From Boesenbergia rotunda (lineage: Eukaryota; Streptophyta; Magnoliopsida; Zingiberales; Zingiberaceae): a DNA stretch of 64,000 nt. Positions 53,535 to 64,000 of this stretch are shown here, piece by piece. The translations under genes and the position numbers were made by a program. The stretch's first letter is position 1. Every line of letters begins with the position of its first letter. The notes under the pieces are model-generated. The model did not search any database. It saw only the letters and a list, made by a program, of their open reading frames with translations, and was not told the DNA's origin. The stretch covers positions 62,001 through 126,000 of the forward strand of contig JAGFNQ010005383.1 of assembly GCA_024364735.1 (NCBI GenBank), read 5' to 3'.

Positions 53535-53944
53535 GGTTCACCCCCAAGGATTCGAAAACAATCATTCACAACACTCCAAGCACTTTCGTTCAAGCGTTAC
53601 GCTCCGACAAGCTCCGACTTCGAGATTCTAGCGCCGACGACAACCCTCTGCTCCAAAATTCGATCCACTTCGGGCGTCGGTAACGAAAAGTGTTGCAAGT
53701 TTACTTTTCAGTTCTATTTTGTACATAATTTGTAAAACTCTTTCTACGACTATAGAATTGCCCAAAGTAAACGGTCAAGGACCGTGGGCCTTGGAGTAGG
53801 AGCCGACCGTGACTCCGAACCAAGTAAAACCAACCTGTGTTCGCGTTTGTTCTGTTATTTTTACTGCGTATATTCTCTAGCTTTCTAAAAAATTTGATAT
53901 CGATATTCACCCCCCCCCTCTATCGATTTCTCCGATCCAACAAG

Positions 53945-53956
53945 TGGTATCAGAGC
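53945..53956 (+). other. D1 primer-binding site (tRNA-iMet)
   Basis: tggtatcagagc, two bases after the LTR end; exact match. Confidence 0.92.
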
Positions 53957-54163
53957 GGGTGGCCCAAATTTGGTGCAACCACAAATTTGAGAGTTTTTTT
54001 GGATTTACGGATTATTTTAATTCTTTTTCGAATCATTCTCGTTAATTGAGGTTAGTGCAACACCACTCGATCGTTTTTTTCTATTAATTTTCTTCCACAC
54101 TACTAATCCAAGACTAAGTCTTGGAACAAGTTTTCTTTGTCTGTATTTTTTTTAGAATATATT

Positions 54164-55810
54164 ATGGTCATGCAAGAGGGATTCAGCACAGCCAAACCAC
54201 CGCTTTTTAGTGAAGAAGATTTCTCCTACTGGAAAAGCAGGATGGAAGTCCACCTGAAAATTCAGGTGGACATGTGGATAATTATCCAATCTAGCTTGGA
54301 TATTCCCAAGAACGCAGAAGGAGTGGCACAACACTATTCTGAATGGGATGCCTCATTGAAGAAGAAGATCGAGGCTGATGTAAAGGCAACCCAGACGTTG
54401 CAATGCGGATTAACCAAGGAAGAGCTGAACCGGGTGGGTCCTTTCAGCAGTGCCAAAGAACTTTGGAACAAGCTGATTGAGCTGCACGAAGGTACCTCCG
54501 ACACCAGAATCTGCAAAAGGGATCTGTTGCTGAACAGACTCTACATGATCAAGATGAATGAAGGCGAATCAGCAACACAGCTCCATGCTAGAATCCAGGA
54601 GCTGATGAATGGGTTGCATACAATAGGTCACAAGGTAGAGAACCGTGTTCTAATCAGGTATACCCTAAACGCGTTCCCAAGGAACACACTGTGGGCATCT
54701 ATAGTAGATGCTTACAAGGTTTCCAGGGACCTTTCAAAAATTTAATTAGATGAACTTTTTTCAGAATTAGAATTGCATGAACAGACTAAATCCACAATGG
54801 TCGAGAAAAGTATTGCCTTTATTGCAGGTAAATCCCAAGGAAAAGTCGCCAAGAAGAAGCCTCAACCAGCACCCGAGTCTGACTCGGACTCAGACTCAGA
54901 CGACAATGAAGGGGATCGACCCAAGTTGGTTCGGCTAGCTCGGGACTACTACAAGGAGCTGAAGCACCAGACAAATAGAAATAAAGCAAGCCGAAGGAAG
55001 GAAGATCCAAATGAACCTTCAACTTCAAAAAGCAAAACCAATGTCACTTGCTACGAATGCAACAAGAAAGGACATTACATATCAGAATGCCCAAATCTGA
55101 AGGAAGCCAAGAAGACTCGAAAGAAGAAGGCTCTCCAAGCCACCTGGGATGAATCTTCCTCTAAAGAAGAAGAAGAGGCCCGGCAATCAAATCTTCTCAC
55201 ATTAACCGCTTCGGAAGACATCGACACCGGATCGGAATTGGAGCCAGACGACGGAAGGCTCACAATCTCGGAATACAGCCAAATAACGGTAAGAGATTAT
55301 TCTGAAATTGAATTATCCAAATTAATTGCTCGCAACATGGAGAATGCCAAAATCCGGGTCGAGTACCTCCAACAGGAAGTAAAACTCCTGAAAGAGGAAG
55401 CCGACTCGAGATCCTTGACCGAGAAGGTTCAAGAAGGAAACTCTACTCAAGTTGAAAAGCTTGAGAAAGAGAATTCCTCCTTGAAAACTCAAGTCAAGGA
55501 GCTCAGAGTGGCTTTAGAACGATTCACTTCGGGTTCCAAGGGTCTTGATATGATCCTTGGAAAATAGAAGTCCGTTCATAACCGATCTGGATTAGGGTAT
55601 CGAACCAAGTCTAGACAACGGTCTTATTATGCTGTATTGAACCAACCTAAAGCCAAAGTTCAAGTATGGGTCCCCAAGCTTTGCTTGAACAACCAAGCTG
55701 GACCAAACCAGTATTGGATCCCCAAGGACAAGATTCACATCTTGCCTAATCATTATCGAGGCTATAGTCCAGGGGGAGCCAATTTAAAAATAATTTTCAA
55801 AATTAGATAA
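54164..55810 (+). pseudogene. gag: D1 gag (UBN2, zinc knuckle, coiled coil)
   Basis: ATG at 54164 (MVMQEGFSTAKPPLF), aligned with the D2 start at 60130. A DUF4219/UBN2 capsid domain (FSYWKSRMEVHL, TKEELNRVGPFSSAKELWNK, ATQLHARIQELMNGL) is cut by TAA at 54743-54745, an A-to-T change relative to D2. An acidic Ser/Asp run (SDSDSDSDD), a zinc knuckle (CYECNKKGHYISEC) and a predicted coiled coil (VEKLEKENSSLKTQVKELRV) follow. A second in-frame stop (TAG, 55565-55567) replaces the Gln codon seen in D2, and the natural stop is TAA at 55808-55810. Confidence 0.9.
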
Positions 55811-56466
55811 GTTTGTGCTTACTTCTTTAATTTTAATTGCATGTTTGCTTGTTTATTTCCCTCTGCAATTCATTATGCTTACACCTAGAACTGGTTAGAC
55901 TAAGGACTAAATGACTTAATTGAAATTTGAACAACATAGTATTGGGTGGAGGTGAGATGATAGTACGTTAGGGAAGCCATTCTGGTGGAACTAGCCGAAG
56001 CTACCGATCCAAGACCCAAACTAGTTAGACCAAAATTTTCAAGAAGTATCTTGAAGATGAATTTTTAATAAAAGGCTTTGTCAAGGAAAGGGTTGATGAT
56101 CCAATAAGGCTACGGCGAAAGAAGGCCTAGTGCCTCGCCAAGACTTGGAAGCCAATTATTGAAAATCAAATTCACTTTATATTGTCAAATTTGAATCTAA
56201 CACAAATTTAATTAATCTTAGATTCAAACATATTTCAAACTCAATAAACTTAACCTTAGAACTTTTCAAAATTAATTCAAGTCCTTCAAAATTAACCATG
56301 TTTTTTCAAATCAAAATCTTTGTTTTTGTCAAAACCTGTCTCACAAAACCCATAAGGTTAACGTGATTGATAACACTAGATTGGGTGAGACAGAGTAGGT
56401 TGTTAAAATAATTTAAGCTATCCTTAATTGAAATTGGATCCAAATCAATAAATACTTTATGTGTAG
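55811..56466 (+). other. D1 gag-pol spacer, conserved with D2, no gene
   Basis: About 650 bp with no open frame, clearly alignable with 61777-62440. It ends with ctttatgtgtag immediately before the first codons aligned with protease. Confidence 0.7.
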
Positions 56467-57420
56467 GAACAAAAAGATTTGGACCAATGGATGTTGGATA
56501 GTGGATGCTCCAGACACATGACTGGAGATAAATTGAAATTCACCAAACTCAAGTTCAAGAATCTAGGCTCAGTAGCATTTGGCAACAATGCTACGCTCAA
56601 GGTCATTGGGTCAGGTAACATTGAACTCAAACCAATTTTGTAATTAAAAGGGTACTGTTGGTTGAAAATTTCAAGTTTAATTTGCTTAGTATAAGTCAAT
56701 TATGTGATACTGGCTATGTAGTTACATTTACCAACTCTAACTGCCTAATTAGAAATCTTCAAGACTCAGAAGTCAGGCTTAAGGGTAGCAGGAAAAACAA
56801 TGTTTATACTATCAATATACCTCTAGTACCAAAATGCCTCTTAACTCAACTAGAAGAATCCAACCTCTGGCATAGGAGATTAGGTCACACTAATGTTAGA
56901 CTAATTTCCAAAATCACCCAGCTTGGTCTAATTAAAGGAGTACCAAAAATTAAGAACTATGAAAACACGATATGTAACTCATGTAACCAAGGTAAATAAA
57001 CCAGGTCTAATCACAAGCAAATTCAATCAGACTTAACCCAAACCACACTTGAGCTCTTGCACCTTGACCTATTTGATTCACATGGAGCCAAGTCACTAAG
57101 CGGAAACCGGTACTACTTAGTCATTATCGATGATTATTCTAGGTTTTTCTGGGTCAGGTTCCTAAAAACTAAGGATGAAACCCTAAACCTGTTTATTGAC
57201 TTATGCAAGATAATCGAAAATCAAAATGATACCAAATCAAAAGACTTAGAAGTGATCACGGGGGAGAGTTTGAGAATCAAAGGTTTGAGGACTTCTGTAG
57301 AATAAATGGATATATTCACGAGTTTTCCTGTCCTAGAACCCCCCTAGCAAAATAGGATAGTAGAAAGAATGAACAGAACCCTTCAGGAAGCCGCTAGGAC
57401 CATGCTCAATGAATCAACCT
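56467..57420 (+). pseudogene. pol: D1 pol: protease and integrase fragments
   Basis: Protease active site DQWMLDSGCSRHMTGD (catalytic DSG at 56497-56505). A 1-bp loss near 56632 shifts the frame. The GAG-pre-integrase part follows (ENFKFNLLSISQLCDTGY, LWHRRLGHTNVRL, CNSCNQGK), then a stop at 56997. The integrase core is at 57057-57305 (LHLDLFD, IIDDYSRFFWVRF), with another shift near 57248. The glutamate-containing part (RMNRTLQEAARTM) is readable near 57366-57405, and then the coding sequence stops abruptly at the deletion junction near 57420. Confidence 0.88.
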
Positions 57421-58534
57421 AGCTAGCATCTCACAAGCATCTTAAGGTACTTTTGATTGATAACCTAGAATGGGTTGAGATGCTTAGGTCTTTGCCTTGA
57501 TTCAAGATGCTTAAGTCTGTGCATCTGCAGTAATTGGGGCACTAAATACCAATCAACAGTAATCAAGTTAAGTGTGAAGCTTAGAAAATCTAACTTGATC
57601 AGATCACTTAACTTGACTAACCCTAGCGAAAGCTACTGTTTATAACAATTAGTAAATAGTTAATTGGGTTAGACAGGACCTGAAAGCAGAAATTCAAATT
57701 GATTTGGTCCAGTTTAAATTTAAGAATTGTTTCAGTACAGCATCTTACATTGATTACTCAGTTTCAATGCTATATGTTTTTTGCTATATTTTTTGATGTA
57801 TGGCAAAGGGGGAGAGATTGGAAAGGAGAGAAATGAAGGTTTTAAAATTTTGTTTAAAATTAAACAAAATTTTTAAACAAACCTTATCTCCTTTTTCAAA
57901 AAGTAGAATTCCTTAAGTACTTAAGCTCTATTTGAAGGTTAATTTTCTAAGTACTTAAACTATTTGAAATATTTCTAAGTACTTAAACTAGTTGAAAAAT
58001 ATTTCTAAGTACTTAACCTATTTGAAAAATATTTCTAAGTATTAAACTGCTTGAAAATTTTCTAAGTGTTAAAACTTCAAAATAAGTTTAGAAAATTTTC
58101 AAAAATGCAAAAACTAAGTATTTTGAAAGTTAGTTTCGAAATTACTTGCTTCTAGGTACTTACTCTTTAGTGGAAATTTTTCAAAATGCACAATTCAATA
58201 TTCTCCTGAAAATTTTCCAAAATTATTCTAAGTACTTACTCTAAATAGTTGATTGAAAATTCTTTAAGTGGAAAATTCAAATTCTCCTGAAAATTTTCCA
58301 AGTGCCTATCTCAAAATTTTTTTTGGAAAATGTTTTCTAACTTAAAACCTTTTTCTGAAAATTTTCTAAGTATTGAAAACCTAAAAAACGTTTCACTTTA
58401 AGACTTAGAAATTTTTTCAAAAACCCCACGAACTTTTAAAAAACTTAGGCTGAGATTTCATCCAGGGGGAGGAATGTAATTTTTTACTTATATGTATGAT
58501 TAACTTAACTTTTTGAACCGGGTTGTCATAAATC
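57421..58534 (+). other. D1 3' non-coding region, no gene
   Basis: Matches inverted 48727-50030 of element E. It contains many copies of the phrase ttctaagtacttaa (about 57945-58075). The join to integrase sequence at about 57420 marks the loss of ~3 kb. Confidence 0.8.
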
Positions 58535-58548
58535 AAAAAGGGGGAGAT
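58535..58548 (+). other. D1 polypurine tract
   Basis: aaaaagggggagat directly before the TG of the second LTR; identical to the inverted tract of E. Confidence 0.9.
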
Positions 58549-59899
58549 TGTGGGTGCAGGTAGCACCTAAGTTAAGCCTGAGTTTTGATAATGGCAAAGG
58601 GTTCAAGAGTTAAGATGTTATTGTTATCTAATGTGTTTATTAAGTGTGCAGGAAAGAAGCCCTAGGCAACCTAGGCAAGAAGTCCTAGCAAAGGGCTGGG
58701 CAAAGAAGACCTAGTCAAGGGGCTGGGCACCGAAGACCTGCTCGAAAGGTGGGCACTAAGTCCTGGTCGAGGACTGGGCACGAAGTCTTGGCAAGGGACT
58801 GGGCACCGAAGACCTGCTCGGAAGGTGGGCATGAAGTCCTGGTCGAGGACTAGGCACGAAGACCTAGTTAGGTTGATCGGGAAAAAGTCCAACCGGAGGA
58901 GCCGGTTGGCAAAAGGTAAATTCTCCTGAGAGGAGTAGGTGAGGACGCGTTCCCCGTCGAGGGAACAGTAGGCGTCAGTTCGACCTAGTGTTCCATTTAG
59001 GATATCCGAAGTCAGAACCAAGACAGCTACGACTGTAAAAATGGACTAATATTCTTGCCTTATTTGTTGTGGAACTAACCTTGGATGCAAGGACCGAAGG
59101 AGTGAGTTTCTGCAGCTCAGAACGCCCCAAAGGAGAGGGGCATGCAGCTGGGCTAGGCGCCCAGGAGGTCCCGGGCGCCCAAGGTCAAAGCCAAACAAGA
59201 AGTTAAGCAAGAATCGCTTCGAAACAACACTGGGATAGGCACCCGGGATGCCCGGGAGGTCCCGGGCGCACAAGGTCAAAGCCAATGAGGATTCAAAGTA
59301 AAATCAGCCATGAAGCCAGCGGACCAGGTCAAGCTGGGTGCCCGGGAGGTCCCGGGTGCCCCAGTCAGCTCCGAGGCCAATTCTGAAGGGATAAGCACTA
59401 ACCGAGCTACGGATGAGGTTTCTCCGATCTGAAGGCACATGTCAGGCGCCCTCGGTGAATCAGGCACCCCTAGGAGCACTATAAAAGGGGCTCGACCCCT
59501 AGGCTTCAACAACACAAATTTCCAACTCCTCTACGCTTTTCATTAAAGCTCTCTGCTCTGGCAAACTCCGATCTCGACATTCCAACGTCGACGACGACCC
59601 TCTGCTCCGAAGTGCGATCCACACCGAGCGTCGGTAACGAAAAGTGTATTCGTTTATTTACTGCACTACTATTGTATCAAAATTCTGTAAATCTTTGCGC
59701 TATTATAGAATTGCCCGCAGTAAATGGTCAAGGACCGTGGGCCTTGGAGTAGGAGCCGACCGCGACTTCGAACCAAGTAAAAAATACTTATGTTCCTTGT
59801 GTTTGTTTTTAATTCCGCTGTGTATTTTCTCTTAAGTCATATCCGAAAAAGTTTTCACGATATTCACCTCCCCCCTCTATCGTGTTTCTCGATCCAACA
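58549..59899 (+). repeat. D second LTR, 1351 bp (shared by D1 and D2)
   Basis: Starts TGTGGGTGCAGG and ends GATCCAACA. It is followed directly by a primer site and a second gag, so it serves as 3' LTR of D1 and 5' LTR of D2. It has an eight-unit tandem array (58679-58873) and several CCGGGAGGTCCCGGG-type palindromes (near 59170, 59247 and 59341). Confidence 0.88.
58679..58873 (+). repeat. Tandem repeat array in second D LTR
   Basis: Eight units of 24-27 bp related to those at 52849-53053 but with different sub-types (gaagacctgctcggaaggtg). Confidence 0.85.
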
Positions 59900-59901
59900 A
59901 A

Positions 59902-59913
59902 TGGTATCAGAGC
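59902..59913 (+). other. D2 primer-binding site (tRNA-iMet)
   Basis: tggtatcagagc, exact, two bases after the LTR end. Confidence 0.92.
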
Positions 59914-60129
59914 GGGGTAGCTCAAATTTGGTGCAACCACCAATTTGGGAATTTTTTAAATTTTTACGAAGTTTTTCAATTTCTTTTTCGATCGAAGTTT
60001 TTATCTTTAATCGAGGTTGGTGCAACACCACTCGATAATTTCTTTTAAAGATCTTATTCCCGCACTGCTAATCCAAGACCAAGTTTTGGGACAGTTTTTT
60101 TCTCGTTGTTATTATTTCAGAATCTCTAA

Positions 60130-61776
60130 ATGGCCATGCATGAGGGTTTTAGTATAGCCAGACCACCACTCTTCAGTGGGGAGGATTTCTCCTACTTGAA
60201 GAGTCGGATGGAAGTCCACTTGAAAACTCAGGTGGACATGTGGATAATAATCCAATCTGGTTTGGAAATCCCAAAAAATACTGAAGGAGTGCCACAACCT
60301 TACACCGAATGGGACACCTCACTAAAAAGAAAGATTGAGGCTGATGCTAAAGCTACCCAAACACTCCAATGTGGTCTAACCAAAGAAGAGCTGAACCGGG
60401 TGGGACCATTCAATAGTGCAAAGGAACTATGGGGTAAGTTAATTGAATTGCACGAATGAACCTCCGACACCCGAATCAGCAAGAGGGACCTACTACTGAA
60501 CAAGCTGTACACGATTAAAATGAACGACGGCGAGTCAGTAGCCCAGCTCCACGCTAGAATCCAAGAGTTGATGAACGGTCTACATACAATTGGTCACAAG
60601 GTAGAAAACCGTGACCTGATCAGGTATACTCTTAACGCTTTCCTGAGAAATACTTTGTGGACATCTATGGTAGATGCGTACAAAGTTTCAAGGGATCTTT
60701 CCAAAATAAAATTAGATGAGTTATTTTCTGAACATGAATTACATGAGCAGACTAACTGCACATTGGCCGAGAAAGGCATTGCTTTTGTTGTAGGCAAAAC
60801 AGGAAAGATGGTCAAAAAGAAGCCTCAACCTGCACCCGAGTCTGACTCAGACTCAGACTCAGAAGACAGCGAAGGGGATCGACCCAAGCTTGTTCGACTA
60901 GCCCGGGACTACTACAAAGAATTAAAGAACCAGCCCAACAGAAGAAAAGCCAGCCGAAAGAAGGAGGATCCGGCCGAACCATCCAAGAACAAATCAATTG
61001 TGACCTGCTTCGAATGCAACAAGAAGGGACACTTCAAATCAGAGTGCCCTAATCTGAAAGAAGCCAAGAAGACAAGAAGGAAGAAGGCCCTTCAAGCAAC
61101 CTGGGACGAGTCTTCATCCGAAGAAGAAGAAGAGGCTCCACAATCGAACTTGCTCGCCTTGACTGCATCCGAAGACATCGACACCGGATCAGAATCGAAA
61201 CTGGACGACGGAATGCTCACCATTTCGGAAGACGGCAAAATCACTATAAGTGGTTATTCAAAATCTGAATTAGCTGAATTAATCGCATACCTTTCTAGTA
61301 ACATGGTGAAAGCCAAAATTCGAGTCGAGTCTCTCCGACAGGAGGTAAAACTCCTGAAAGAGGGAGTTGACTCTAGATCCTTAACTGAGGAGGTTCAAGA
61401 AGGAACCTCTACTCAAGTTGAAAAACTTGAGAATGAGAACTCCTTCTTGAAAACTCAAGTCAAGGACCTAAGAGCAGCTTTGGAACGATTCACTTCGGGT
61501 TCCAAGAGTCTTGACATGATCCTTGGAAAACAGAAGTCAGTTCTAAATCGATCCGGGTTAGGGTATCGAACCAAGGCTAGACAAAGGTCATATTATGTTG
61601 TACTGAATCAGTCTAGACCCAAAGTTCAGGCATGGGTACCCAAACATTGCCTGAACAACCAAGCTGGACCAAACCAGTATTGGATCCCCAAGGACAAGAT
61701 TCATATCTTGCCTAATCATTACTGTGGCTTTAGTCCAGGGGGAGCCAAATTAAAAACTATTTTTATAGTTAAATAA
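60130..61776 (+). pseudogene. gag: D2 gag
   Basis: ATG at 60130 (MAMHEGFSIARPPLF). It has the same domain order as D1 gag: UBN2 capsid domain, acidic SDSDSDSEDSEGD run, zinc knuckle (CFECNKKGHFKSEC), coiled coil (LENENSFLKTQVKDLRAALE) and C-terminal tail (NQYWIPKDKIHILPNHYCGF). The only break is TGA at 60457-60459 where D1 has GGT (Gly). The frame from 60520 runs 418 residues to the natural stop at 61774-61776, longer than in D1. Confidence 0.92.
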
Positions 61777-62463
61777 ATTCATTTTTTTATAGTAAAATTG
61801 CATAATTGTTTGTTTATTTATTTTCTGCAATTTACCATGCTTAGATCTAGGACTGGTTAGATTAAGGACTAAACCAATTAACTGAAATTTGAATAACATA
61901 GTATTGGGTGGAGGTGAGATGATAGTACATTAGGGAAGCCATTTTGGCGGAACTAGCCGAAGCTACCGATCCAAGACCCAAACTAGTTAGACCAAAAACA
62001 TTTAAGGAGTAACATGAAAATGAATTTTCAATAAAAGGCTTTATCAAGGAAAGGGTTGATGATCCAATAAGGCTACGACCAAAGAAGGCCAAGTGCCTCG
62101 CCAAGACCTGGAAGCTAATTATTGAAAACCAAATTCACTTTACTATTGATAGATTTGAATCTAACACAAATTTCAATTGACCTTAGATTCAACCACTATT
62201 TTCAAAAATAAATTTATAAACATAATTAACTGGTTTTTTAAAATTAATTTGACTTTTGAAAATTAATCATGATTTTTCAAAATAAAATATGTACTTCTAT
62301 TAAAAATTGTCTCACAAAAACCCATAAGGTTAACGTGATTGATAACTCTAGATTGGGTGAGACAGACTATGTTGTGAAAATCAATTTAGGATACCCTTGA
62401 TTCTAATTGGATCCAAATCAACAAACTCTTTATATGTAGGAACATAAAGATTTGTACCAATAG
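61777..62463 (+). other. D2 gag-pol spacer, no gene
   Basis: Counterpart of 55811-56466, equally devoid of an open frame, ending ctttatatgtag just before the protease region. Confidence 0.7.
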
Positions 62464-62834
62464 ATGTTGGATAGCGGGTGCTCCAGACACATGACTGGGG
62501 ACAAATTGAAATTCACCAAACTCAAGTTCAAGAACCTAGGCTCAGTAGCATTTGGCAACAATGCTATACTCAAAGTCATTGGGTCAGGTAACATTGAACT
62601 CAAATCTGATTTTGTTATTAAAAAGGTGCTTTTGGTTGAAGATTTTAAATTTAACTTGCTTAGTATAAGTCAATTGTGTGATACTGGCTATGTAGTTACC
62701 TTTACCAACTCTAACTGCCTGATTAGAAACTTGCAAGACTCAGAAATCATGCTTAAGGGCACTAGGAAAAATAATGTTTACACTATAAACCTACCCTTAA
62801 TACCTAAATGCTTATTAACTCGGTTAGAAGAAAT
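62464..62834 (+). pseudogene. pol: D2 pol: protease and start of pre-integrase, truncated
   Basis: Protease site MLDSGCSRHMTGD and FNLLSISQLCDTGYVVTF follow without a break to PKCLLTRLEE, where homology with D1 ends at the next element. Upstream of the first Met the frame is shifted relative to D1. Confidence 0.87.
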
Positions 62835-64000
62835 ACATGAAACCTAATATAAATGCAAACTTAAGCATATAAAATGTGGATCAAACATGGATTTTAGAGC
62901 CTAAAATAATCAGCAAAATGGTAGTTATCAACTCCCCCACACTTACTCTTAGGTGTCTCGCACAAGCTACTAGTAAGCTAAGATGTATCCCCCTAGATTA
63001 GTCTTTATCATAGTTAGAAGCAATTGAAAGGAAATTACCAAGGGTTGTCAATTTTCAAAAATCTAAGCTCAATGGACTAAAAACTTGTCCTTAAATCAAT
63101 AACTTAGCAAACTTCATCTATCATGACTCATTGAGATGAATTAAACTCAAAAAACTTGCAAGGGAAGTTTTGGGGCTCTCTTCCTAAGTTCTACATTTCA
63201 ATGAAAAAAATAGAGCTCACTCAAACACAACATGGTTCTTGCACTACCATAGGCTTGCTTATTATCTACTCTCCACCATCATTCATGAATTGGATCCACA
63301 TCTACAAAAGCTTATTCAAACAAGTTTAGAAGATATATGAAATGATAAAAATGAGATAAAATTTAATGAACTTTGATGCTAAAGAGTTTTAATAAAGGAA
63401 TTAAAGAAATGTGATATGAGAAGGAAATATGGAAAATAAATATAGCATGGTAAGAAAATATAGAAAAAGTAAAGAAATATGGTATGATAAGGAAATATGG
63501 AAAAAGTAGAATAAATGGAAGACTTGGACACTCAAAAATGTCTCTAATGCACTTTGCCCATTTCTTTTAGCTTATCTTGCATGTATCATAGTTGTGGTGG
63601 AGCAAAGCTTGAAGAATTGCGAAAATTCAGTGTGCCAACTCCACTGATCGGTCACTGGACCGATCAGTCATCGTCTGAACGTTCTATGGATCGGACTGGC
63701 TGCTCCCTGATCGGTCACGGGACCGATCAGAGTCTGAGCAGTGGCCAAAAAACTGTTTCTACCTGAATTCTGAAGCTGTCGTATGCCAAGATTTTTCTTC
63801 TCTTCAATCAATAACCAGGATTCTGAAATGTTTCGAGCATCTTGTTCACATCTTCACACGTAGTAAATTAACCAAAATCTTTTCTTTTCTTTTCTTTTCA
63901 TCTATTTTTTTTTCTCTGTGTTTTTCAGCTGCCAAGTTTCTTTTTTTTCCTTTTCTTTCTTCTCTGTAGCCGAATTTCTATCTCTATTTTTCGTTTCCAT
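62835..64000 (-). mobile_element. Element F: relative of element N, minus strand, runs off window
   Basis: The first ~92 bp are an inverted LTR start (minus strand tgataactaccattttgctg) matching the N LTR start. Next comes the inverted polypurine tract actcccccacactt (about 62927-62940), then inverted sequence clearly related to N 30890-31230 (for example the blocks around 63060-63120 and 63230-63290). The remainder (63300-64000) is T- and CT-rich, the inverse of an A-rich 3' interior. Most of its LTR is missing. I see no gene here; the frame at 63554-63766 is spurious. Confidence 0.8.
63644..63730. repeat. Paired palindromes in element F
   Basis: Inverted repeats ctgatcggtc / gaccgatcag with 4-bp loops occur at 63644-63667 and 63707-63730, each perfect over 10 bp per arm. 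Confidence 0.9.

Larger units (their letters stand above)
52722..53942 (+). repeat. D1 first LTR, 1221 bp
   Basis: Starts TGTTGGTGCAGG and ends GATCCAACA. It holds a ~25-bp tandem array (52849-53053), GC-rich palindromes (ggcgcc types near 53288-53350 and 53487-53515) and a promoter-like ctataaaagggg near 53524. Confidence 0.9.
52722..59899 (+). mobile_element. D1: Sirevirus-like Copia, internally deleted (LTR-internal-LTR)
   Basis: LTR (52722-53942), primer site, gag, protease, part of integrase, then a direct jump at about 57420 into the 3' non-coding region, polypurine tract and a second LTR (58549-59899). Reverse transcriptase and RNase H are deleted. The two LTRs are only about 80-85% alike by eye. 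That is too different for the two ends of one insertion given how alike the gag regions are, so the arrangement is likely chimeric. Confidence 0.85.
59900..62834 (+). mobile_element. D2: second Sirevirus-like internal region, truncated on the right
   Basis: Primer site, gag, spacer and the start of pol, then loss of homology at about 62834 where an inverted Athila-like fragment begins. No integrase core, reverse transcriptase or 3' LTR is present. Confidence 0.87.

Noticed and set aside
53945..53956. tRNA gene fragments at the primer sites
   Set aside because: The matches to initiator tRNA are only ~12 bases and sit at LTR ends; they are primer-binding sites.
62927..64000. Possible host gene at the right edge
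   Set aside because: Sequence matches the inverted 3' interior of element N and has no sustained frame.

Overview
The window is repeat-dense nuclear DNA of a flowering plant. Almost everything in it is a retrotransposon or a retrotransposon remnant: Ty1/Copia, Ty3/Gypsy, a plant L1-type LINE, two solo LTRs with exact 5-bp target duplications, a third probable solo LTR, and one small DNA transposon. I see no host gene, tRNA, rRNA or CRISPR array. The LTRs, the tRNA-iMet and tRNA-Asp type primer sites, and the Sirevirus-like and Athila-like features point to an angiosperm. I cannot name the species.

Layout, left to right. A minus-strand LINE (about 1-6929) abuts a truncated 5' LTR of plus-strand Copia element A1 (6930-15370), whose leader holds a probable solo LTR (about 7866-9023). 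A1 ends inside the 3' LTR of a minus-strand relative, A2 (15371-19476), and A2 is itself split by a 2.2-kb solo LTR (15753-17977, 5-bp target duplication AAATG). A Ty3/Gypsy-type LTR (19477-19890, continuing at 44060) is split by a 24-kb nest: Copia element B (19891-44059) carries two later insertions. One is a 10.2-kb non-autonomous Athila-like element, here called N (23744-33927, duplication ATACT). The other is a 5.4-kb deletion-derivative Gypsy element, called T (35125-40487, duplication CACAC).

From 44.1 kb rightwards the sequence is a second nest of Sirevirus-like Copia elements. A decayed minus-strand copy (G) has its LTR split by a family-A solo LTR (45353-47190, duplication ATAAA) and then by minus-strand element E (47411-52721). 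E contains a Harbinger-like MITE (50456-50860) and is broken in its integrase region by a plus-strand array LTR-internal-LTR-internal (D1/D2, 52722-62834). A minus-strand relative of element N begins at about 62835 and runs off the window.

How the parts work. The Copia elements each encode one gag-pol set (capsid, protease, integrase, reverse transcriptase, RNase H), but every copy here has stops, frameshifts or deletions. Many stops look like C-to-T or G-to-A changes, as expected for methylated, silenced repeats. Element N is the most interesting object. Its LTRs are nearly identical (about 35 differences in 2.69 kb by eye), its primer site and polypurine tract look intact, and it encodes none of the usual retrotransposon enzymes. 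It carries instead a set of unusual open frames: a Gln/Asn/Phe-rich repeat protein, an acidic protein with eight copies of a ~27-residue repeat, and a small membrane-anchored frame starting at a TAATG stop/start overlap.
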